Positions 33,418-38,525 of a DNA stretch of 38,525 nucleotides are shown here, one piece after another. This DNA is from Martinezella miluonensis (GTDB lineage Bacteria; Pseudomonadota; Alphaproteobacteria; Rhizobiales; Rhizobiaceae): assembly GCF_900094545.1 (NCBI RefSeq), contig NZ_FMAH01000055.1, positions 1-38,525 of the forward strand, written 5' to 3'. Made by a program: the position numbers and the translations under genes. A model generated the notes under the pieces. That model saw only the letters and a program-made list of their open reading frames with translations. It did not search any database and was not told where the DNA came from. How positions within the stretch are numbered: position 1 is the first letter of the stretch; the number at the start of each line of letters is the position of its first letter.

Positions 33418-34701
33418 ATGTCCATCATCGAAACCAACATCGATCGCCGCAACTTTCTCGCGTCGTCCCTGGTCGGCGCAGTCGCTTTGAGCGTTCCGTT
33501 CGCCGCGCGGGCGGGCGTCGTAGCGGGCAGTGCGGAAATTCGCCCCTTCATCTTCCAGGCGTCAAAGGAATCGCTTTCCGATCTGCGCTCGCGCATTCGC
33601 GCAACCAAGTGGCCGGAACGTGAGACCGTTCGCGACGCGACGCAAGGTGTGAACCTTGCCACGATGCAGAAGCTCGCCGACTATTGGGCCAACCATCACG
33701 ACTGGCGCAAGGCCGAGAAGGCAATCAATGCTCGGCTGAACTTCATTACCGAGATCGATGGGCTCGACATCCACTTCATTCATGTGAAGTCGAAGCACCC
33801 CGACGCGCTTCCGATCATCGTCACTCACGGCTGGCCGGGCTCGATCATCGAGCAGCTGAAGATCATCGAACCGCTCACCAATCCGACCGCCTATGGCGGC
33901 ACCGCGGCGGATGCGTTTCACGTCGTCATTCCGTCGCTTCCCGGCTACGGCTTCTCCGGCAAGCCGACCGCAACCGGCTGGGATCCTCAGCATGTCGCGC
34001 GGGCCTGGGTCGAGCTGATGCGCCGCCTCGGCTATACCCGCTACGCCGCCCAGGGCGGCGATTGGGGAAATGCGGTCACCGAACAGATGGCGCTCCTCAA
34101 GCCGGCGGGATTGATCGGTGTTCATACCAACATGCCCGCCACCATTCCGGACGACATCGCCAAGCTTCTGCCCGATGGCCCCATGCCGGCGGGCCTTTCT
34201 GCCGACGAACGCTACGCCTGGGAACAGCTCGCCTTCTTCTACAAGCATGGGCTTGGCTACGCCCAGGAAATGGCAAACCGGCCGCAGACGCTCTATGCGC
34301 TTGCGGATTCGCCCATCGGGCTGGCCGCCTGGATGCTCGACCACGACGATCGCAGCCGTGATTTAATCACGCGTGTCTTCGATGGTGCCTACGAAGGACT
34401 GACGCGAGACGACATCCTCAATAACATCACCCTCTATTGGCTGACGAATACCGCGGTCTCCTCGGCACGCCTCTATTGGGAGAGCAAGCTCGCCTTCTTC
34501 CAGCCGAAGAGAGTCGAGTTGCCGATGGGCGTCAGTGCCTTCCCCGACGAGATCTACACTGCGCCGGAGAGCTGGGCTCGCAAGGCCTATCCGAACCTCG
34601 TTCACTATAATCGCCTGCCGAAAGGCGGCCACTTTGCCGCCTGGGAACAGCCGCAGCTCCTGACCGCAGAACTGCGTGCAACCTTTCAGTCGCTGCGGTG
34701 A
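33418..34701 (+). CDS. Epoxide hydrolase (EHN type) with Tat signal
   Basis: A 427-residue alpha/beta-hydrolase with the epoxide-hydrolase N-terminal domain (about residues 41-150, IRPFIFQASKESLSDLRSRI). The catalytic set is visible: oxyanion HGWPG at 137-141, nucleophile Asp215 in GGDWGN, and His405 in KGGHFAAWEQP. It should open epoxides to diols. The N-terminus IDRRNFLASSLVGAVALSVPFAARA has twin arginines at 10-11, a hydrophobic run and an ARA site, so a Tat signal and periplasmic export are likely. Close relatives are often annotated without a leader. It follows ohr after 13 bp, which suggests a shared role against oxidised lipids or epoxides. Confidence 0.88.
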   Translation: MSIIETNIDRRNFLASSLVGAVALSVPFAARAGVVAGSAEIRPFIFQASKESLSDLRSRIRATKWPERETVRDATQGVNLATMQKLADYWANHHDWRKAEKAINARLNFITEIDGLDIHFIHVKSKHPDALPIIVTHGWPGSIIEQLKIIEPLTNPTAYGGTAADAFHVVIPSLPGYGFSGKPTATGWDPQHVARAWVELMRRLGYTRYAAQGGDWGNAVTEQMALLKPAGLIGVHTNMPATIPDDIAKLLPDGPMPAGLSADERYAWEQLAFFYKHGLGYAQEMANRPQTLYALADSPIGLAAWMLDHDDRSRDLITRVFDGAYEGLTRDDILNNITLYWLTNTAVSSARLYWESKLAFFQPKRVELPMGVSAFPDEIYTAPESWARKAYPNLVHYNRLPKGGHFAAWEQPQLLTAELRATFQSLR

Positions 34702-35011
34702 ATAAGCTGCATCGTCTCAGACACGGCAACGGCTGAGGTCATCGCGTAGAATTGACGGTCAGCACAACCTTAATGCCATCGCCGGCATGCTCCCGATTTG
34801 CTTTATGACGGGAGCACTCGGCGGTGGCGTCTCAACTATCTGGATTCCCCAGCCCGAACCGATTTAGCGAAGCGCCACCATTCTTATTTTAATTCCTCCA
34901 AATCGTTTCGCCTGCTTTTGCATTGCCTTGACCAAGGCCATATCAATTCAGGACATTGACTTTTGTCAGCTATGATGAATTATGTCAGAGTGTTCATTTT
35001 GAAAGAGCAGC
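34702..35011. other. Intergenic region before the SorC regulator
   Basis: No gene is visible. The last 60 bp look regulatory: TTGACT at 34956-34961, a TATGAT at 34971-34976, and TGTCAG twice, at 34964-34969 and 34983-34988 (19 bp apart), followed by TGTTCAT. The repeats could be a site for the downstream SorC-family regulator itself. No clear terminator for the epoxide hydrolase gene was found. Confidence 0.4.
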
Positions 35012-35992
35012 ATGCCGATCCGCTCCAACGACCAGATTATTCACAAGGCCGCCTGGCTCTACTACACGCATGGCATGCGCCAGGATGAAGTGGCCCAGCG
35101 CCTGGAGATCTCGCGCGCATCGATTGCCATGTATTTGCGCCGCGCGCGCGAAATGGGGATCGTCACGATTACCACCTCCAACGAACTCTTCTCGGATGAT
35201 GTCCTCGCCCGGGAGCTGGAGGACGCGACAGGCCTGACGTCCGTCTGGATCGTGCCGGAAGATCGGCAAGCCATGGATCCGGCTGCGGAAATGCCTGTTG
35301 TCGCAGCTTCCGTTTTCCTCGAACTCATCAATAAGGGCGACCGGATTGGCGTCGCCTGGGGTCGCACCGTCTATCACATTGCCGACGTCATGCCATTTGC
35401 CGATCTGCGCGGCGTTACCGTGGTTCAGCTCTGCGGCAATCTTGGCGCGCCCTACTCCTATCGCCCCGACCAATGCACGACGGAAATCGCCCGGCGGCTC
35501 AATGCCGAAGGCATCAATCTCTATGCCCCCCTCGTGCTCTCTTCGGAACGGCTTGCGGAAGAACTACGCTCCGAACCTGTCATTCGCGAGCAGCTTGCAA
35601 CGATTTCCGACTGCCAGCTCGCGCTCTACTCGGTGGGCGGCATCGAGGATGATAGCCACCTCGTCAAATGTGGAGCGCTTTCAGCGGCAGAAATGCACGC
35701 GATGGGCAGCAAGGGTGCGGCTGGAGTCATAGCCGGGCAGCTCATCGACCGCGATGGCCAATGGATGGATTGCGGCCATAACCGCCGCTGCATGTCTGCC
35801 GATCTCGGCTCCATCCGCGCAATCAAGAAGCGTATGCTCGTGGTGCAGGAAGACAGCAAATTCGAACCCCTGGTCGCTGCGCTCAAAGGCGGCTTCGCCT
35901 CGCACCTCATCGTTACCGCATCGATGGCACGGCGCATCCTGGATCGCTGGAGAACAGAAGGGCTCGACAGAAACAGCTCAGGCAAGACCTGA
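35012..35992 (+). CDS. SorC-family sugar-binding transcriptional regulator
   Basis: A 326-residue SorC/DeoR-type regulator. An N-terminal helix-turn-helix lies at about residues 15-50 (AWLYYTHGMRQDEVAQRLEI, SRASIAMYLRRAREMGIV). Residues about 60-318 form the sugar-phosphate-binding domain: GDRIGVAWGRTVYHIADVM, VVQLCGNLGAPYSYRPDQ, YSVGGIEDDSHLVKCGALS, GAAGVIAGQLIDRDGQWMDCG, and AIKKRMLVVQEDSKFEPLVAALKGGFASHLI. Relatives control polyol and sugar catabolism with a phosphorylated sugar as effector. ATG 35012 follows GAAAGAG. It precedes the aldolase/dehydrogenase gene by 57 bp on the same strand and most likely controls it. The sugar is unknown. Confidence 0.92.
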   Translation: MPIRSNDQIIHKAAWLYYTHGMRQDEVAQRLEISRASIAMYLRRAREMGIVTITTSNELFSDDVLARELEDATGLTSVWIVPEDRQAMDPAAEMPVVAASVFLELINKGDRIGVAWGRTVYHIADVMPFADLRGVTVVQLCGNLGAPYSYRPDQCTTEIARRLNAEGINLYAPLVLSSERLAEELRSEPVIREQLATISDCQLALYSVGGIEDDSHLVKCGALSAAEMHAMGSKGAAGVIAGQLIDRDGQWMDCGHNRRCMSADLGSIRAIKKRMLVVQEDSKFEPLVAALKGGFASHLIVTASMARRILDRWRTEGLDRNSSGKT

Positions 35993-36049
35993 GCCTGTCA
36001 CATGGCCCACCGATACGGGAGGGGCCGTTTCACCGGGAGGTAAACTAAA

Positions 36050-38104
36050 ATGGAAAATCTCTGGCGCGACGATGTCGCGGAAAAAGTCGTGGCCGATTAT
36101 CAGGCCAAGGGCGTCAATCGCGATCTTGCATTGCGCACCTATACGACACGGCTTTTGGGAGGTGAACCGCGGCTCGTGCTGCATGGGGGCGGCAACACCT
36201 CCGTGAAGACTGAGATGACGGATCTGGTCGGCGATACCCACACCGTCCTCTGCGTCAAAGGCAGCGGCTGGGATATGGGCGTCATCGAGCCGCCAGGCCT
36301 GCCCGCCGTCCGGATCGGGCCGCTTCTGAAGAGCCGGAAGCTCGCAAAGCTGTCGGACGAGGATATGGTGACGCTGCTGCGCGCCAATCTCATCGATCCG
36401 ATGGCACCGAACCCCTCGGTGGAAGCGCTCCTGCACGCCTTTCTTCCGCACAAATTCGTCGATCACACCCATTCGACGGCGATCCTTGCGATCGCCGACC
36501 AGGCGAAAAGCCGGGAAATGTGCACGGAGCTGTTCGGCAAGAAGATGGGCTTCGTACCCTACATCATGCCGGGATTTGCACTCGCCAAAGCGGCGGCGAA
36601 AGTCTTTGAACGGGATCCGACGGTCGAAGGTCTGATTCTGGACAAGCACGGTATCTTCACCTTCGGCGAGACGGCAAAGGAAGCCTACGACCGGATGATC
36701 CATTACGTGACACTGGCGGAGGACCATGTGAAGCGGAATGGCCGTCATCCTTTCACGGCGGCCGCCCTGCCCGCAGATCTCGCAAGCCCCGGCGATATCG
36801 CTGCCATGCTGCGCGGTGCCGTTGCGGTCGACAAGGGCGAAGGTCGTTTCGACCGGATGGTCAGCGTGTTCCGCACCTCGCCGGCTATCCTCGACTTCGT
36901 CAACTCCGCCGAAGTTGCCGACATGGCGGCCCGCGGCGTCTCGACCCCCGATCTTTCCATTCGCATCAAGACCGGACCGATGGTGCTGCCGGCGCCGACG
37001 AAGGAAAATCTCGCCGGCTATCGTGGCATAATCGACGAGCGCGTCGCCGCCTTTGCCGCCGACTATACCGAGTATTTCCGCAGCAACGATGCGCGGGATG
37101 ACGTCGAGCGCATCATGCTCGATCCGATGCCGCGCCTGACTCTGGTGCCTGGCCTCGGCATGTATGGTCACGGCCGGACCTACAAGGATGCGACAATTGC
37201 CGTGGATGTCGGGGAGATGTGGATCGAGGCTGCGCGGGACGCGGAATCGATCGGCCGGTTCGAGCCGGTCAGCCGGCCGGATCTGTTCGAGCTCGAATAT
37301 TGGTCGTTGGAACAGGCGAAACTCGCCGGCGCCAAGCCCAAGCCCTTCACCGGTCAGGTCGTGATGGTCACGGGTGGTGCCGGTGCCATTGGTGCCGCCA
37401 TCGTCAAGGCATTCGCAACCGAAGGCGCCCATGCCGTCGTGCTCGACCTCGACGGCGAGAAGGCAAGGACGGTTGCCAAATCCGTTGGCAACGCTTCGAT
37501 CGGCCTTGCTTGCGACATAACCGACCCTGCCTCGGTTCGCGCCGCCTTCGACGCTGCGGTTGCCACCTTCGGCGGTGTCGATATTGTCGTCTCGAATGCG
37601 GGTGCCGCCTGGGAGAGCCCGATCGCGACCATGGACGATGCACTGCTGCGTAAAAGCTTCGAGCTGAACTTCTTCGCCCATCAGAGCGTGGCGCAAAATG
37701 CGGTACGCATCATGAAAGCACAGGGAACCGGCGGCGTTCTGCTCTTCAATGCCTCCAAGCAAGCGGTCAATCCCGGTGCCAAATTCGGCGCCTATGGGCT
37801 TGCGAAAGCAGCAACCCTGTTCTTGTCCCGCCAATATGCATTGGAGCATGGCGCCGACAGGATCCGGGTCAACGCCGTCAATGCCGACCGTATCCGATCA
37901 GGCCTGCTCAATGACGAGATGATCGCCAACCGCGCCGCTGCACGCGGCGTGTCCATTTCCGAATATATGGGTGGGAACCTTCTTGGCCTTGAGGTGACGG
38001 CCGAGGACGTCGCCCGCGCTTTCGTTCACCATGCTCTGGCCGAGAGAACGACGGCGGATGTAACGACCGTCGATGGCGGCAACATCGCGGCCGCCCTTCG
38101 CTGA
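36050..38104 (+). CDS. Class II aldolase / short-chain dehydrogenase fusion (RhaD-type)
   Basis: A 684-residue fusion. Residues 1 to about 280 are a class II aldolase: LVLHGGGNTSVK (43-53), Glu125, HTHST with His139 and His141, and His200 in LDKHGIFTF, the expected zinc and catalytic residues. A linker (about 280-430) leads to a short-chain dehydrogenase: VMVTGGAGAIG (nucleotide site, 438-448), VSNAGAAWES, and Tyr582/Lys586 in YGLAK. The usual catalytic serine position reads NASKQAVN. In rhizobia such fusions split L-rhamnulose 1-phosphate and oxidise lactaldehyde. Here no kinase, isomerase or ABC transporter is adjacent and the regulator is SorC-type, so the substrate may differ. A GGGAGG lies before the ATG. 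Confidence 0.9.
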   Translation: MENLWRDDVAEKVVADYQAKGVNRDLALRTYTTRLLGGEPRLVLHGGGNTSVKTEMTDLVGDTHTVLCVKGSGWDMGVIEPPGLPAVRIGPLLKSRKLAKLSDEDMVTLLRANLIDPMAPNPSVEALLHAFLPHKFVDHTHSTAILAIADQAKSREMCTELFGKKMGFVPYIMPGFALAKAAAKVFERDPTVEGLILDKHGIFTFGETAKEAYDRMIHYVTLAEDHVKRNGRHPFTAAALPADLASPGDIAAMLRGAVAVDKGEGRFDRMVSVFRTSPAILDFVNSAEVADMAARGVSTPDLSIRIKTGPMVLPAPTKENLAGYRGIIDERVAAFAADYTEYFRSNDARDDVERIMLDPMPRLTLVPGLGMYGHGRTYKDATIAVDVGEMWIEAARDAESIGRFEPVSRPDLFELEYWSLEQAKLAGAKPKPFTGQVVMVTGGAGAIGAAIVKAFATEGAHAVVLDLDGEKARTVAKSVGNASIGLACDITDPASVRAAFDAAVATFGGVDIVVSNAGAAWESPIATMDDALLRKSFELNFFAHQSVAQNAVRIMKAQGTGGVLLFNASKQAVNPGAKFGAYGLAKAATLFLSRQYALEHGADRIRVNAVNADRIRSGLLNDEMIANRAAARGVSISEYMGGNLLGLEVTAEDVARAFVHHALAERTTADVTTVDGGNIAAALR

Positions 38105-38127
38105 GACCAGCGCAATCTCGCAAAGGA

Positions 38128-38154
38128 AATTGCCCCCATCCGGGGGCAATTTTT
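38128..38154 (+). terminator. Terminator of the SorC-aldolase operon
   Basis: AATTGCCCCC and GGGGGCAATT (38128-38137 and 38142-38151) form a perfect 10-bp stem with an ATCC loop, running into a T-run. It lies 23 bp after the aldolase/dehydrogenase stop. Confidence 0.93.
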
Positions 38155-38199
38155 GTCGGCATGTCCAAGGATGCAGTTGCCAACAGGCAATAAGTCATG

Positions 38200-38220
38200 A
38201 CCTCCACCAGAGGTGGAGGT
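38200..38220. repeat. Hairpin at the likely right end of the IS200/IS605 element
   Basis: ACCTCCACC and GGTGGAGGT pair perfectly around an AGA loop. It lies 45 bp beyond the transposase stop, on the 3' side, where IS200/IS605 elements carry a subterminal hairpin recognised by TnpA. The exact cleavage site and element end were not determined. Confidence 0.55.
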
Positions 38221-38237
38221 TTGAAACGCTGCGCTTG

Positions 38238-38254
38238 AACCGCTAGAAGCGGTT
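38238..38254. repeat. Second hairpin just downstream of tnpA
   Basis: AACCGCT and AGCGGTT pair around AGA. It lies 11 bp after the tnpA stop. On the plus strand it is followed by TTGTT, so it may block transcription into the element; it may also be part of the element end. Confidence 0.45.
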
Positions 38255-38264
38255 TTGTTAGCGC

Positions 38265-38525
38265 TTAGTAGCTACGATTGAAGAGGTCGGCAAAGTCGGA
38301 AGCTTTGTCGGCCTTTTCCTGATTACGGATATAACGTCTGACGACCTGCTCGTCATAGCCAGCCGTCGATACGAAGTACCCGCGCGCCCAAAAGTGATAA
38401 CCCTTGTAGCGGCGCTTGCGCGCATATTTATTGGCAACGTAAAGGGCTGTCTTGCCCTTCAAAAAGCCGACAATATGCGCAACCGAGTATTTCGGCGGGA
38501 TCGATATCAACATATGCACATGGTC
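38265..38525 (-). CDS. tnpA: IS200/IS605-family transposase TnpA, C-terminal part
   Basis: The frame is open through the right edge, so the 5' end is missing; about 86 residues are visible of a usual length near 140. It begins DHVHMLISIPPKY, where His-Val-His is the HUH metal-binding motif of this family, continues FLKGKTALYVANKYARKRRY and FWARGYFVSTAGYD, and contains the catalytic tyrosine in VVRRYIRNQ. TnpA cuts and joins single-stranded DNA at hairpin ends. No tnpB/iscB-like gene is seen downstream, so this looks like an IS200-type single-gene element, as far as the window shows. Confidence 0.93.
   Translation of the reverse strand, partial: DHVHMLISIPPKYSVAHIVGFLKGKTALYVANKYARKRRYKGYHFWARGYFVSTAGYDEQVVRRYIRNQEKADKASDFADLFNRSY

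Noticed and set aside
35978..37849. A 623-codon minus-strand frame
   Set aside because: It lies opposite the aldolase/dehydrogenase fusion, which has intact motifs and a ribosome-binding site; the minus translation has no recognisable domain.

Overview
The window is high-GC DNA from an alphaproteobacterium, most likely Rhizobium or a close relative. This is an inference from gene content: a membrane urate hydroxylase PuuD, a fused allantoinase/OHCU decarboxylase, a RhaD-type aldolase/dehydrogenase fusion, AzgA-, SorC- and MFS_3-type genes, and an intergenic repeat of the kind common in rhizobial genomes. No rRNA, tRNA or CRISPR array was seen.

Layout. (1) 1-3953, minus strand: the N-terminal 1,317 codons or so of a very large secreted Ig-like repeat protein that runs off the left edge. 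(2) 3954-5808: a gene-poor stretch holding one convincing hypothetical gene (4480-5091), a tiny coupled ORF before it, and one doubtful small ORF. (3) 5809-25253: a purine-to-glycerate catabolic region. It has an AzgA-type purine permease; allA and a fused puuE/OHCU decarboxylase on the minus strand; divergent uraH-xdhA-xdhB-xdhC; a Phd/VapC-type toxin-antitoxin pair; a LysR regulator divergent from puuD-guaD; and an IclR regulator divergent from gcl-hyi-glxR-glycerate kinase. (4) 25254-31541: an MFS_3 exporter, a small secreted four-cysteine protein, and a TetR gene divergent from emrA-emrB. (5) 31542-34701: a GlxA-type AraC regulator divergent from an Ohr/OsmC peroxidase and a Tat-signal epoxide hydrolase. 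(6) 34702-38154: a SorC-family regulator and a 684-residue class II aldolase/short-chain dehydrogenase fusion, closed by a strong terminator. (7) 38200-38525: the 3' part of an IS200/IS605-type element cut by the right edge.

How the genes work together. GuaD converts guanine to xanthine, XdhABC xanthine to urate, and PuuD urate to 5-hydroxyisourate. UraH and the C-terminal domain of the fused protein make allantoin, its N-terminal domain makes allantoate, and AllA splits ureidoglycolate to glyoxylate and urea. Gcl, Hyi, GlxR and glycerate kinase then take glyoxylate into central carbon metabolism. The one step with no gene in this window is allantoate to ureidoglycolate. I found no clearly new system. 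The best leads are the giant repeat protein with an exact internal duplication, the coupled small ORF/hypothetical pair, the orphan SorC-aldolase pair, the Tat-exported epoxide hydrolase paired with Ohr, and several inverted or direct repeats placed like operators.
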